Below are positions 21,516 to 32,790 of a DNA stretch of 64,000 bases, piece by piece. The notes below the pieces were generated by a model, which saw only the letters and a program-made list of their open reading frames with translations, was not told the DNA's origin and searched no databases. This DNA comes from Petrosia ficiformis. Taxonomy: Eukaryota; Porifera; Demospongiae; Haplosclerida; Petrosiidae. The stretch covers positions 51,330,746 to 51,394,745 of the forward strand of contig OX345636.1 of assembly GCA_947044365.1 (NCBI GenBank), read 5' to 3'. Every line of letters begins with the position of its first letter. Positions within the stretch are counted from its first letter, which is position 1. Both the position numbers and the translations under genes were made by a program.

Positions 21516-22444
21516 CTGTATATAGGGAAAGATGCATTAAAACATTCATGAGTAGAGTATATATACATAACATATTATCATAACACTAGATAATTCCATA
21601 ATGAAAAATCATATAATTTATACATACAATGTTTGAATACAAGTTGAGGGATTACTTTAAAAAAATACTAGATGTTTCAAGAACACACACTGGATTAGCC
21701 TAATAATTGACAGAACAGGAGGCTATACAACTAGACATACAGTGAATAAATGTGCCTGTTGAGGATGCAGTTCCATTTTTTGAATAGTATGAAAGAGCTC
21801 TGTTAACGCTGTCTATGCTTTTACGAAGTTTATCCAAAACTTAAAAACACATTCTGCACACCCTTCCTACTTTTGAATCATCTCCAGAACCATGCATGAA
21901 CTATACCATCAATATCCACTTCTTTGTTTACTCCCAAGTCTTCAAACTTTGCCTAACAAGTGTATATAGAGAAAAAAGTATCCCTATGATCGCTTTATGG
22001 TGTCCAGCATTTAGTAATCATGGCTGACTTTATCATCCCTGAAACACAACAGCCTATTATAGTTATTATTTAGATTATCTACTCTCTTTACCTTTTAAAG
22101 AATCTTGTAGAACTTTAGGAATATATTTCAGGTAGATTAGTTGGCTAGTAGTTTCAGTTTCTAATTCTATGTAAGCTACAAGTTCTCTGAGTTCGAGCGC
22201 GCGTTCTATTACGCGCCACGCCCATTAATTGACTGAGCCCCCGGGAATAACGCAACTTCCTTAACTTACGCATAGTCGCGCAAGTGGACACAAGAATATA
22301 AATATAAATATATATATAATATATATATATATATAGATTCAACCCCGTGGAAAGCAATCATAGGGATGGCCCTATATATATATATATATAATATAAAAAC
22401 CCTCCAAACAGGTAGCACTGCAGTCACTGTCCAAATGATGCTCT

Positions 22445-23044
22445 TTAACACATCTCCACCCGACTAGCACTGGGTAATATAACAATCAATAAATCAACTT
22501 TTTCATATAACCAGTAGTCTCGCGTAGCCAGACTAACCATTAGTCTCGCATAGCCAGACTACGCGAGACTATATAACCATGTTTATAAACTTCAAAGTAA
22601 CTGTCAGCAACCTCATAATTAATTTTAATAATTAAGTTGAAATTTTATAAGTCACACGACACATGAAATATTGGGAAGCACTAAAACACGAAACGGAAAA
22701 CAAAAACAGAAACTGTATTCTATGGATATTAATTCCGATGAAGTAAATTTTCTAATGCTATGTAGTTTTAACCTTTAACACATCCCCACCCGACTAGCAC
22801 TGGGTAATATGTAACAATCAATAAATTAACTTTGCCATATAACCATTAGTCTCGCGTAGCCAGACTACACGATACTATATAACCATAACCTCATAATTTA
22901 ATAATTTAATAAGTTTATAAGTCACATGACACATGAAATATTGGGAAGCACTAAAACACGAAACGGAAAATAGAAACAGAAGCTGTATGCTATGGATATC
23001 AATTCTGTCTGATCATGTAAATTTTCTAATGCTATGTAGTTTGC
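22445..23044. repeat. Tandem duplication of about 300 bp in gene A intron 2
   Basis: Two adjacent copies start ACACATC(T/C)CCACCCGACTAG at 22448 and 22777. Both contain GTCACA(C/T)GACACATGAAAT at 22652 and 22920, and both end in TTTCTAATGCTATGTAGTTT. Each carries the motif AGTCTCGCGTAGCCAGAC; the first copy has an extra inverted version. Divergence is modest. Confidence 0.85.
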
Positions 23045-23348
23045 TACTGTGCATAAACAGATGTTGATAATTTGTCCATTTTGTGTGTATGTCTTGTATT
23101 CCGTTTTCCACATTTCGTTTCCATATTCTGTGTTTTAGTTCCACTTTGAAATAATAATAGAGGGAGTTATATTAGTAAAATAACATTGCAATAAATGTTA
23201 TGGTATCAACAGCATGACCATACATGAAATCTATTTCCTTGCAACTGTAATAACCAATCAATCAGTTATTTTAACAATTTTGTTTTTGTAGTGCAGAAGT
23301 GACACAATAGTATCAAAGACATAAAAAAAAACAATTTCTTCCACTTAC

Positions 23349-23438
23349 ATGAGCAAATTTCAGGTCTCGAAAACTTTGGACAATTTTTTGGACAGATTGC
23401 AAGTCTTCCCTTCTATAAGCCTCCTCCAGGTTTTGATA
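23349..23438 (-). CDS. Gene A exon 2: N-terminal helical segment
   Basis: The acceptor TTTGCACTATAG and donor GTAAGT bound 90 bp, 30 codons in phase 0. The peptide begins YQNLEEAYRREDLQSVQKI and ends SFRDLKFAH. It is amphipathic and charged, consistent with a capping helix or a divergent first ankyrin repeat (A...D...V..I). It joins in phase 0 to exon 1 and to exon 3. Confidence 0.75.
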
Positions 23439-25414
23439 CTATAGTGCAAAAGTCATTTTACATAATTTGTTATTGTATTCTAATAATTCAATATTATAGA
23501 GTTGACATTAAAGGTGGGGGAAAGGGTAGAACAAGGAAGCAGCTATAAATGTGAGTAATGAATGATTCATTTTTACCAATACTCTATAATATTTCATTCT
23601 TCAAAAGCAACTGATCATGAAAGATCTAACTTTGAACTACAGAACAGGTGTTTCTCCAAGAAAGTTATTGTAACTCACAGCACATTCTGATCAGCATAAC
23701 ATATCCTCACTCTCCTATAAGAATTACGCTGTCATTTCACACTTCCTATCTACTGTACTCCAGCAATGCAAGCTTCTGTAGCAAAGTTTGATTTTTCAGT
23801 TGATTTTAGGAAACAAGTATAATTATAATTATGTATATAATATACGCTATTAGTTCTCTGTGAGCAGTACATACCATCTATATACTTCATCAGTGTATAT
23901 GTGGATATGATGTTTCATTGATACAACAATTGTATGGATTTGTATCTCTTAGGCAAGTGCATCACATTAACTAAATTATTTTTATGACAGATGTTAGGTG
24001 TCCCTAGACCACACTAATGCAGCACAGTGCTACTTTGTTCTCCATTTTTAAAATACGTTTTGAAGGGAGATGTTTTATTGCATCATAATTTTATTTCTGT
24101 ACAAAAATGAATCTGAGACATTATTTCAAGTTAGAAATAACCAGAAGTATAGAATTGGAATGAACGAGACACTGTAATTGGGACAGGTCATTGGTAGAGG
24201 ATGTATGAAACCAGAGTTAAGTCCTATCCTAATTACAGCAAGTATTACAAACAAAAGCTCAAATAGAGGAATAGGAGAGGTGCTTAGTCGAATAAATTAT
24301 GTTGATGACAATGAGTGTGTTCCTGTGTAGACTGTTCCAATTAAGGGAAACGTTTAAATTATTTTGTGTTATGTAATGCAGTCTCTGTATTTGCTCTATG
24401 TGCTGGTAGTCACTGGGAATTGAACCCAGGGCCACTGACTTTAGCCACCAGCGCTGTCACCACTGGCTACGACAACCATGCAACTATTAGCACTTTACAA
24501 TCATATGTTCAGTTTTTTTCTTGTATGTCTCATTCTACATCTACATAGTACTGAAGCAGTAAACTATTGGAGTTATAGAGAGTTGTATCTTCAGTTGGAT
24601 TACTGTACTAATAAAGTTTTAAACCTAGCAATACAATTTTTCTTGTATACAATTATCGTTTTCACTTGTTGGAAATCTTTTTATAACATAACAGTGTATC
24701 ATCTGTTTGTGCCCATGTACTCATCACTATTCTAAAAGCTTTTTCATCATATTAAATCCTATATAGGAACACTCTCGCACGTACAGGCTTTTTAAGATGA
24801 TCACCTTGTCACCAAAGCACCTATTATTGTGTTAGTATTTTATCATTGACAAAATGGGAAAAGGTCATTTCAGAGTAAGAGAATTGGTACCACTCCCAAG
24901 GACAACAATATTCATGCCCATGCCTTCATTTAATGAAGTGATAATATTTGACAAGTGTCATAATTGCATACCGACATTTTGAACAATTCATTTTTTATTT
25001 CAATATAACTGTAATTCTATGGATTAGTATTGTATTACTGGCACTATTTAAAATAATACTATTACTATTAACAAAAGCATTAAAATTATAATTGCAATAA
25101 TCGAGTAGCAACTGAAATACATTATTAATTCATTTATTATTTCATATTTTATAATAATTACTGTAAGTATTGTATTATTAGTACTATTTTGAATTTTTAC
25201 TGTACTATTGGTTCTATATTTAAATAATATTTCTTACTTTAACTGATAGACACTAAGAACTGTACTTTCATTTATGGGCGCTCAATTCATTTAGGCGAAA
25301 TAGAAGACGAGATCGTATACGTTTGTAGGCCAACTCGCCGAACTGGGAACACCAAGCGCTTAATTAACATGCTGACATGCTCTCGACACACAACACACAT
25401 CTGATTTCACTCAC
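23439..25414 (-). other. Gene A intron 1
   Basis: No exon recognised. The intron contains a tRNA-derived SINE at 24395-24475 and long AT-rich stretches. Short ORFs on the plus strand (24366-24735) arise from the SINE and its flank and look like chance. Confidence 0.55.
24395..24475 (-). mobile_element. tRNA-derived SINE fragment
   Basis: The minus strand shows TAGCCAGTGGTGAC (A-box-like) and GGGTTCAATTCCC (B box, a good T arm), followed by AGTGACTACCAGCA. It is related to the copy at 20325-20405. Confidence 0.65.
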
Positions 25415-25456
25415 CAGTTTGAGCTTCTCTTGCATCAGTTCCCATTTACTTGCCAT
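25415..25456 (-). CDS. Gene A exon 1: start codon and N-terminus
   Basis: The ATG at 25456-25454 opens 42 bp reading MASKWELMQEKLKL and ends at the donor GTGAGT in phase 0, matching exon 2. The context before the ATG (GACAAGA) is acceptable, and TTATATAATAAAG lies just upstream as a possible TATA-like element. No signal peptide is visible, so the product should be cytosolic. The exon is short, so the start is inferred from frame and splice fit. Together the nine visible exons total 730 nt (243 codons plus one base), all in phase 0 until exon 9. Confidence 0.7.
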
Positions 25457-25674
25457 TCTTGTCTTTATTATATAACTGTTTCTCACCACTCGCTCTGTCG
25501 TCAGCTGATGCAGTAGTTTTATATGGTTGTATTTCTATTCGACGTTCAGAGAGGAAGACCACACCTACTTAATAGAATACTAAACGCTTTGTTTCATGTG
25601 GTCTAGCGGTGGTCTAGCGGTAGTCAGGCGTAGCCTGACCCTTGCGAAAGGCGGAGTGTCAGGACCAGTACGGT

Positions 25675-25755
25675 ACAGAGGATTTCAGTTCCGTTGACAC
25701 AATTATTCCGTTCCGTAACCACACCCTCCATATCAACGGAACTGAAATCCTCTGT
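25675..25755. repeat. Perfect 23-bp inverted repeat upstream of gene A
   Basis: ACAGAGGATTTCAGTTCCGT... at 25675-25697 is exactly inverted at 25733-25755, with a 35-bp loop. A separate short palindrome, GTCAGGCGTAGCCTGAC, is at 25623-25639. Both lie within about 300 bp of the gene A start, so they may be promoter-proximal structure or remains of an element. Confidence 0.8.
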
Positions 25756-25856
25756 AACAGTTTTTGTGTTTGCGGGTGGGGCTGCCTGGGTGGGGCTAAA
25801 CAATGATATGATCAAGAAACAATGATAAAACAATCTACTAAAGCAAAGAGTGTGTC

Positions 25857-26083
25857 TAATATCTGGTTTTCATGATAGCAGTCAGAGGTGTGACTACTAT
25901 AACAACAGATGAAAGTCCATCATATCGAAAGAAGAAAGGTAGACGCACATAGCAGAAGGATTTTCCATACTCCGTTGATAGAACTGCAAACACATCATTA
26001 CCTCGAAAGAAAGCATTTATCACCTTCTTCTGCTCTTCTTTCAACACATAACCCAGCTTTCTAGCTACTGGTTTGGGATTTAA
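25857..26083 (-). pseudogene. RecQ-like DNA helicase fragment
   Basis: The minus-strand frame reads ARKLGYVLKEEQKKVINAFF, RGNDVFAVLSTEYGKSFCY and then SSVVIVVTPLTAIMK. This is the Q motif (L.eEQ), the Walker A region (normally TG.GKS, here TEYGKS) and motif Ia of RecQ-family helicases. Only about 75 residues remain, so it is a fragment. Its upstream flank (26050-26290) reappears inverted at 56842-57090. Confidence 0.7.
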
Positions 26084-26184
26084 CTTGTAAATGCTTCAAG
26101 ATGACCATCTTTATCATGATACTTTGAACAATAAAGTATTGGTAAGTAATAATAGGCAAAACAAGCATGATTAGATAAATTTAT

Positions 26185-26300
26185 TATCGCACAGATACCC
26201 TGGAAATTTTACTCAATCGATACAGTGTGCCACTCGTCCTTCGGACTCGTGGCAACGCTGTATCTAACTCGTAATATTTCCCGGTATCTGTGTGAGAATA
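26185..26300. repeat. Palindromic element, copy 1
   Basis: TATTATCGCACAGATACC near 26185 is mirrored by GGTATCTGTGTGAGAATATA ending near 26300, with the core CCACTCGTCCTTCGGACTCG. The closely related copy at 56842-56960 has better-preserved arms. Both lie beside the same RecQ-related flank. Confidence 0.8.
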
Positions 26301-26393
26301 TATATATAATATATTATATGTATAATAATTATATATATAATTATATATATAATATATTTATATAATTATATTATATATATAATATAATCTATT

Positions 26394-26433
<40 letters not shown>

Positions 26434-26524
26434 CATATTATATATATATAATTAATTATATATAATTATACATCTATACATATGTATATATAATTATATA
26501 TAGATATATATAATATGATTATAT
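26301..26524. repeat. TA-rich microsatellite
   Basis: Almost pure TATA/ATAATTATA sequence, with no features other than local dyads. Confidence 0.9.
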
Positions 26525-27748
26525 GTTACGAACCGATTATTAACCTGACTCGTTTGTAAAGAGGCGACCTCCTATTAAACGAGTCAACCAGCTTTTAAAC
26601 TGGTTGACCAGATTCTTTGCAAGCTGGCCTTGAACCGATTATTAACCTGACCCATTTGTAAACAGGTGACCTGCTATTAAACGGGTCAACCAGCATTTAG
26701 CCAGATTCTTAACTAGCTTCCAGTTTGTAATCTAGGACGAGTGGTTTGCAAGTCTTCTGCTTAAAACTTATAAAATTTTAATATCACTGTATGTATAACA
26801 GGGTAAATATAGTAGCATGCAAATGAAATGGAAATAAATATAATGTAATAAATGAAGTTGAAAACAAATTGGCATATATCAGCTTCTGTTCTCCATAGTC
26901 TATAAACACCAAATCATCATAAATTATAATTGCTTCTGGTATACGCAAAGAAAGAAAACTTCACCAAATACAATGCATACTATAATCTTGCATGGCGATG
27001 TGTGGATGACTATCCTTTTCTTATATTAGAAAGCTGCATGTCTTCATCCACATCACAAATCCACTGTCCACTCAGTGCTACAGCTGATCATTTTCTTCTA
27101 CATTGTTTGAAGTGCTTTGTTCACTTATAATACAACTGTTAAATATAATGCTATGCATGTATGTACACTGTAAATTCCACAAACCCAATACTGATAAAGA
27201 TGAACACAAAACTGATATAACATCAAAGTAAGTGAACTAGACTAGGCAAGCAATAGTAAATGTCATGCACTAAAAGCAATGAAACTGTTATGAATCTGAG
27301 CCACCTGGACCTGTGATATTTCGGGACTACAAGAACGTTGTTCAACCCAATTAAGAGTAGGTAAGTCCAGTAGCCTGAAAATGTTCTTCTTTTACATAAA
27401 ATCGAAAGTGTTAGTCAGAAACTGATGGTGAGTCTTTCAAGGCATTCTTTATTCTTTCGGAGAATGACTCCACTTTATAGTACTTCTTTTACCTTCCTCT
27501 GGATTCTGGAAACTTTTCTTTCAGATATGCAGCAAAAGCGTCCATTACAACCAAACCGACTTCTCTTTTAGATACGCAGCAAGAGTCCATTACAACCAGA
27601 CGGTCCAGATTTCTAACTGGGCAGAACTGCTTTATAAACAGTTTGAACGGGTTGTGATTGCCTTGGCCTACTTATAACAAGGCCAACCGGCTTGTAATCT
27701 GTCAGAAAAGTTTATTAGCAGGATGTTAGTTAGTAATCGGTTCGTAAC
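26525..27748. mobile_element. Unclassified 1.2-kb element built of successive hairpins
   Basis: The ends are inverted: GTTACGAACCGATTATTAAC at 26525 against GTTACGAACCGATTACTAAC read inward from 27748 (19 of 20). Just inside the left end come consecutive stem-loops with different stems but similar design: GACTCGTTT...AAACGAGTC (26548-26586), AACCAGCTTTTAAACTGGTT, and GACCCATTT...AAACGGGTC (26649-26688). More appear near the right end (GGCCTACTTATAACAAGGCC). The flanks are ATAT, so a target duplication cannot be read. No transposase or reverse transcriptase is visible. Confidence 0.6.
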
Positions 27749-28149
27749 ATATATTCATATATAAGATAGCAAACTGGGGTAATTTTGTGCACTAGCTTAT
27801 TCCACTAACTATCTTGCTAGATGATCTTAACTGGCACAAAAATAATAAAATCCATCCAGACTCCTTTATTGGTATGACCAATTACTAGCAGTAGACACTA
27901 GTCACATTTAATATATTTCAGGTAAATTTTATTCTACAGGGCTTCTGCAAATAGTCAGTAAACTTTACAAGTGGGCTTCATAGGTGTAGTCAGACCTTTA
28001 GTTTTGGGTGATCCAGATGAAGATTCGTTAAAAAATTCTTAATGTAAGCGATTTGATTGGTCACTTTTATTAAATATCTGGGTCATTGCGGGGAGATAGG
28101 AAATATATATATATAATTATATATATATATATAATTATATATGTGTTAT

Positions 28150-28290
28150 ATATATCATGTTTCAGAGGTCTATATGCGTTATATAAACCTGCCACGAGGT
28201 AAGATATCACCCTCGGGCTACGCCCTCGGGTGATATCATCCGAGTTGGCAGGTTTATATAACGCATATAGACAGATGAAACATGTTATAT
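28150..28290. repeat. Long palindrome with Ser-loop-like core
   Basis: Outer arms CATGTTTCAGAGGTCTATAT.. and its inverse pair almost throughout (28156-28195 with 28246-28284). An inner hairpin, GATATCACCC..GGGTGATATC (28203-28237), has the loop CTACG region between TCGGG and CCCTC. It could form a cruciform or a long hairpin RNA of about 140 nt. Confidence 0.85.
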
Positions 28291-28305
28291 CTGATATATT
28301 TTAGA

Positions 28306-28466
28306 ATGAGATTCATACCTTGGATTGTCCTGCAAGAGATTGTCATTAAGTCTGTCAGAAATCGCCATCGAGTTTCACAAGGTTGAAAATATCAACCTAT
28401 TTTGAGGTTTATATGAGAAATATAAACTTACACGCCCCATAGAAATGTATGGGCTATGAATCTCAT
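28306..28466. repeat. Second inverted-repeat element next to the palindrome
   Basis: GAATGAGATTCATA (28305-28318) is mirrored by TATGAATCTCATT (28454-28467). Inside is another small dyad, GTTTATATGAGAAATATAAAC. Its proximity to 28150-28290 suggests nested or compound foldback DNA. Confidence 0.5.
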
Positions 28467-28479
28467 TATGAGATATATA

Positions 28480-31010
28480 TTATATATAATTTATTTTTGT
28501 TATTTGCTATTTCTCATGCTATTTTATGATGCAACAATTATATATACACAATTATAACATTATTTTTGTTTATAGTAGTTGTACTGTTCAGTGATAGCAG
28601 TTATAATTGATATAATATCTTGATAGTGTTGACAATTAAAATGCCAGTGTTTTTGCTTTTAACGGCAATGACATTATTCAATCTATTGTAATGGGATCCT
28701 ATACAGATATAGTTAAGGAATTTATTTGTAAAATGTCTAAGCATAAAATATATTATCAATGGTGTAAGTTTGGGCAATATTATAAATGATATCAATTGTT
28801 CTTACTTTATCTCCGCTCACCTCATATTAAAGATATTTATATCTACATATACTTAGTATTGACATGTATTGAATTAATTGGATAGAGGAACAAATCATGA
28901 GCAATTTTATATTTATAAACCACAGTGCTTAATGTGCAATTAATAACAAGTAGACACTGGTTAAGTAAAGATATGTGTAGTATAAGTGTTTCAATATAGC
29001 ACAAAAACGGGACCAATAAAGATTAAAGGTATTGAATATGTACACCATATCACCTATTTGCACAGAAAAAAAATGTACTCAGTATGTCCCTAGCTAACCT
29101 GCATATGTACCTCTCAGTATAAATCACCTGATTAGTCAGGTGACTTGTTGTGTGTTAATATGTTCATACGTTCATAGTACATATATCCCATTGATGATGA
29201 ATTTAAATTGATTGGAATATCTTTACCACCTCACCTTTATTTATCTAATAATGAATATAATTATAAAATCTGCTGGAGTCTCTCTAGATAAGTTGTGTAT
29301 GAATAATCTTATCATGTCAGCACATATACCAATCAATAGTTTGTTTAAGATGTAGCAATAAAAAAGAGAATAAAAGCTTTTCTACAAAAATCAAACTAAT
29401 CTAGGGCTCATGAATGTAAACAAACAAGGCAGAATCAAAGAATACCACTGCCATTATTCTACAACTTTAAATTCTCATTATTGGTGTACATGTATACTTT
29501 ATTATACCCTGACAGTAGATATCCCAGTCTCTCCCCTTTTGAATAGTCAGACAATGAGAGAAATTGGTCATGCACTATATAGGAAGTGAGGCAATGACTT
29601 CTCTTCCACTTAATAATTCCTTCAATTGCTTATCTCTTAAGATTTTCATAGCCAACTCTCCTAGCTATGTAGCTGCGTTTTTTTTTACTTCCATCTAGTG
29701 TGTCATCATTAGTTAACAAGTATAATAAGTTGTTGCGTTTCACACATGAGGAAGTCATCATTTAGAACCTCGAGAGAGTACTTCATCAACTCAGTTTCTG
29801 TGCACTTGCACTGCAGTTACAGTTGCTTCTTCAGGCTCCAGATTTTGAGTACACAGAAAGGTACAGACACTAGCACTCAACAATGAATGATACATAGTCA
29901 TTACATAGCAATTATAGGGATACGTTTTCTCAATATATTTTTACATATACGTGTGTGCTGTAGACACCATCGGCTTCATGCTGGTGTGTTGGTTTTACCA
30001 TATGATAAGTTATGGGTGCTCAAATTTCAATAGCTGTGAAAATTAGACAATGCACGCTCATTTAAGTAAGGATAATTTTTAATTGCACTGAAATTGGCAA
30101 ACAAGAATCTATAGAATTAAATGCTCGTCTTACACAAATCTGCTTTAGCATGCATGATTATAAGTAGGTGTGCATTGTAAATATATATGTTTCTGGTAGC
30201 GGCAAAACTATATATGCATGTACTTATAGCTCTCAATATTTTGTGAACGTGAGTGTTATAGTTTGTCTCACTGTGCAGGTGGATAACAGGTTTATAACAG
30301 ATTTATAAAACCTGTGGCTACGCCAGACTGCTGTTTATATTGAAAGTTTGGCATATATATAATTCTGATGTGTAATCATCAGTTATAAAATATGTTTTGA
30401 GATTAATAACAGCAAAATTATCATTTCTAACAAATTACAGATACACAAAAAAAAGAAAGAAAATTCATTTGGCTTTCACTGAGTTTCTTCCTATGCAGTA
30501 AGAGTTATAGGATAAAGTGTATAAATACAATCATAATCATATTAGCAAATTTATATCTTGCTTTTTTTGTTTTGACTTCGTCAAGAACTGGAAAACAAAA
30601 TTGAACACAATCTAATTACAAAAACTTTAAAGATTTTTTATATACACTGAGAGAAAAGGGAATTTTTTTTATGTGGCAATGATTTCTAAATGTTACAGGA
30701 TTTGCTGTTAGGGGGAGAAAAAATTAATCATCTGCGACACATTGTTCCCTGGAGGGTGTGATGGAATTTTTTTGAATCTATGCTACAACAGTGTGGGGGT
30801 TGGGAGAGACTCTTCCCCCTCTGCTGTATGAAACCTTGTAGGTCACATGAAGCTTTTCCAGCTTTACCATATCAAAAGTAATAGAATGACCTATATTTAA
30901 TGTTATAAGTATGTTTAGATGTAAACAAATGTTTTGCAGCCTAATATATAATAATGATTGAGTTTATATTATGTTATTAACTGGTATACTTGAAAATGAG
31001 ATATAAAATT
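28480..31010. other. Intergenic DNA with no recognised gene
   Basis: AT-rich sequence between gene A and gene B. I see no exon with splice sites and a protein pattern, and no element ends I can defend. Confidence 0.5.
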
Positions 31011-31081
<71 letters not shown>

Positions 31082-31092
31082 CATATATATAT
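31011..31092. repeat. TA dinucleotide microsatellite
   Basis: A nearly uninterrupted (TA)n tract of about 80 bp. Confidence 0.95.
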
Positions 31093-31101
31093 ATAAATAA
31101 T

Positions 31102-31146
31102 CAGGAGCCCATGAACCCCGCCGAAGGTGGGGCTCATGCGCTCCTG
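31102..31146. repeat. Short foldback hairpin with CAGGAGCCC ends
   Basis: CAGGAGCCCATGA-ACCCCGCC pairs with GGTGGGGCTCATGCGCTCCTG around the loop GAA. The end CAGGAGCCCA is the same as that of the 584-bp element at 34972-35555, suggesting one family. Confidence 0.75.
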
Positions 31147-31957
31147 ATATAATTATGCTATATAAAACCACTGTGCTTCCTCAGTGGCAAAAGAAATGTC
31201 AGCATTCATTACCGTACCATTGTGTATCCCATCTATTTGTAGGTGTTGCTAATAACTATATTAGAGGCAGTGACGAGGGAACACTGTCAGTATATATAAA
31301 AGGAAAGAGGTGGAGGGTAAAATACTATTAGTACAGTCTACTGGTGATGTTGTAAGGTGTAATGGTGAAGTCATCATTAGAGGACTCACTGATATCATTG
31401 TCAAAATCTTCAAAATCATCTATACATCATTGGATCTTCAGACTCAGTATTGCTGACCAGCATTTTCAAGACATCACTTGTCTCAAAACTTTGTCTTGTG
31501 TGTCATAATTATTTTACTTGTTTATACAAATAATTAATTAAAATTTAATGGTGTAAAAACACTGAAAAAACTTTGTTTTCTTATGGTAAGCCTCTAGATC
31601 CAGTACTAGTACAGATTATTTTTAGCATAAGAACTCCTCTCAGTGTTGCCAAAATATCAGGGCCCTAATTGATATCCGTCGTGAGATACAAGAGTAAGAT
31701 GTGGTATCCAAGACGCTTTTTTAGCATCCATGGGATTTGAACGTCCTCCATATTTGGCGTCTATGGGAGTTAATTGGTTAACTATAATACAGACACCATA
31801 CATACCCTTCTGCATGACAAGCGTAATAATCATAATAGCAATGGAAGTGTAAAGTAACACTTGAAAAAATTATTTTCAAACAAGTGAAAGAATCACAGAA
31901 TGTAGAGAAATATCAAATGTGAAATTAATTATAATTAAAACGAAAACGAGTATTTAG

Positions 31958-31992
31958 GTTTAGGGTATAGGGTTAGGGTTTGGGGTATAGGG
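31958..31992 (+). repeat. Short interstitial telomere-like tract
   Basis: GGTTTAGGG-TATAGGG-TTAGGG-TTTGGGG-TATAGGG, a degenerate TTAGGG-like array, ends 5 bp from the stop codon of gene B on its 3' side. Confidence 0.6.
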
Positions 31993-31996
31993 AAAA

Positions 31997-32343
31997 TCAG
32001 GAAGGAGAAACGTCATCCATCCAAATATACTTTCTGTATGTTTCTGGTTTTTCCAAATACGCAATCACCTTTTTAATCATATCTTTCCTTCCAAGTGCAT
32101 CCAGTGCTTCTAGAACAACTCTCCATTTTACGGATGTTGTTTCCGTTCGAATCCACTTGGAAAGAACAGATTCCAGCCTATCTTCATCAGAAAGGCTTGT
32201 ATTTCTTCTCAAACTGGCACGATCATTCTCAGGAACATCAAACTCACGACCTAACTCGTTCCATAAGGCTGAGATATACTTGACTACATTATAGACATCT
32301 TTTGTTTCTGGTGGTTTGTCAAGCACATGCTGATATGATATCC
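31997..32343 (-). CDS. Gene B last exon: Death domain and stop
   Basis: The acceptor TTTTTCTATAG opens the exon, which ends at TGA (31999-31997). After the split Arg codon the peptide reads ISYQHVLDKPPETKDVYNVV, then ALWNELGREFDVPENDR, LRRNTSLSDEDRLESVLSKW, KWRVVLEALDALGRKDMIKK and ends VSPS. W..LG.E..V......I......S...RL...L..W...........L..AL...GR is the Death-domain six-helix pattern. Such domains recruit other Death-domain proteins in apoptotic or immune-type signalling complexes. It sits C-terminal to Roc-COR, as in DAPK1. The interior frame continues cleanly from exon 32408-32464. Confidence 0.9.
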
Positions 32344-32407
32344 CTATAGAAAAAGAGTTCATTGAAATTGAAATTCACTTGCACTAAGTAATAATGTACA
32401 AACTTAC

Positions 32408-32464
32408 TGTCAAGTTCCTTTAATGGGGTGTTGTGTAGACGTTGTTGGACATCACGGGAGGTAC
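32408..32464 (-). CDS. Gene B exon: linker between COR and Death domain
   Basis: The acceptor TTACTTTCAG and donor GTAAGT bound 57 bp. Taking the single base carried over from the previous exon, it reads GTSRDVQQRLHNTPLKELD and leaves one base for the next exon (phase 1 to 1). The short polar sequence is a likely flexible hinge. Frame fit on both sides and good splice sites support it. Confidence 0.8.
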
Positions 32465-32790
32465 CTGAAAGTAACCAAAATACTTGTAAGTAGCTACATA
32501 TTATAAATTATATATGTACCTATTATTATTAGTGACATGCATAATTATCTACTGGTTAGGTTGTAATCATATCTGTGGCTACAACAAACTGTTAGTTTGC
32601 CATATCTAAATCTGAATTTCAAAAGTATGCACTATAGCTTGCTGATGCAGTTCTTCACAATCCAGAAATAAAAGTTGTAGTAACTATACACAATAATTAT
32701 TATTATACATAGTGAAATTCACATTGTAAATTTCAAACTGGTCACATGTTGTTATAAAGACAGATACAGTAAAACACAAACACTACATAC
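32465..32790 (-). other. Gene B intron
   Basis: Ordinary AT-rich intron between the Roc-COR exon donor (GTATGT at 32790-32785) and the linker exon acceptor. Nothing else seen. Confidence 0.8.

Noticed and set aside
26391..26440. Regular short repeats that might be read as an array of spacers
   Set aside because: These are TA dinucleotide runs without unique spacers. A CRISPR array is not expected in this genome.
28319..28368. A possible ATG exon (MAISDRLNDNLLQDNPR then GTATGA) on the minus strand
   Set aside because: It lies inside an inverted-repeat element in the spacer, ends in a phase that no neighbouring exon accepts, and has no other support.
31958..31992. A true telomere end or chromosome fusion point
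   Set aside because: Only about five degenerate units are present, and host coding sequence follows immediately. It is at most a small interstitial tract.
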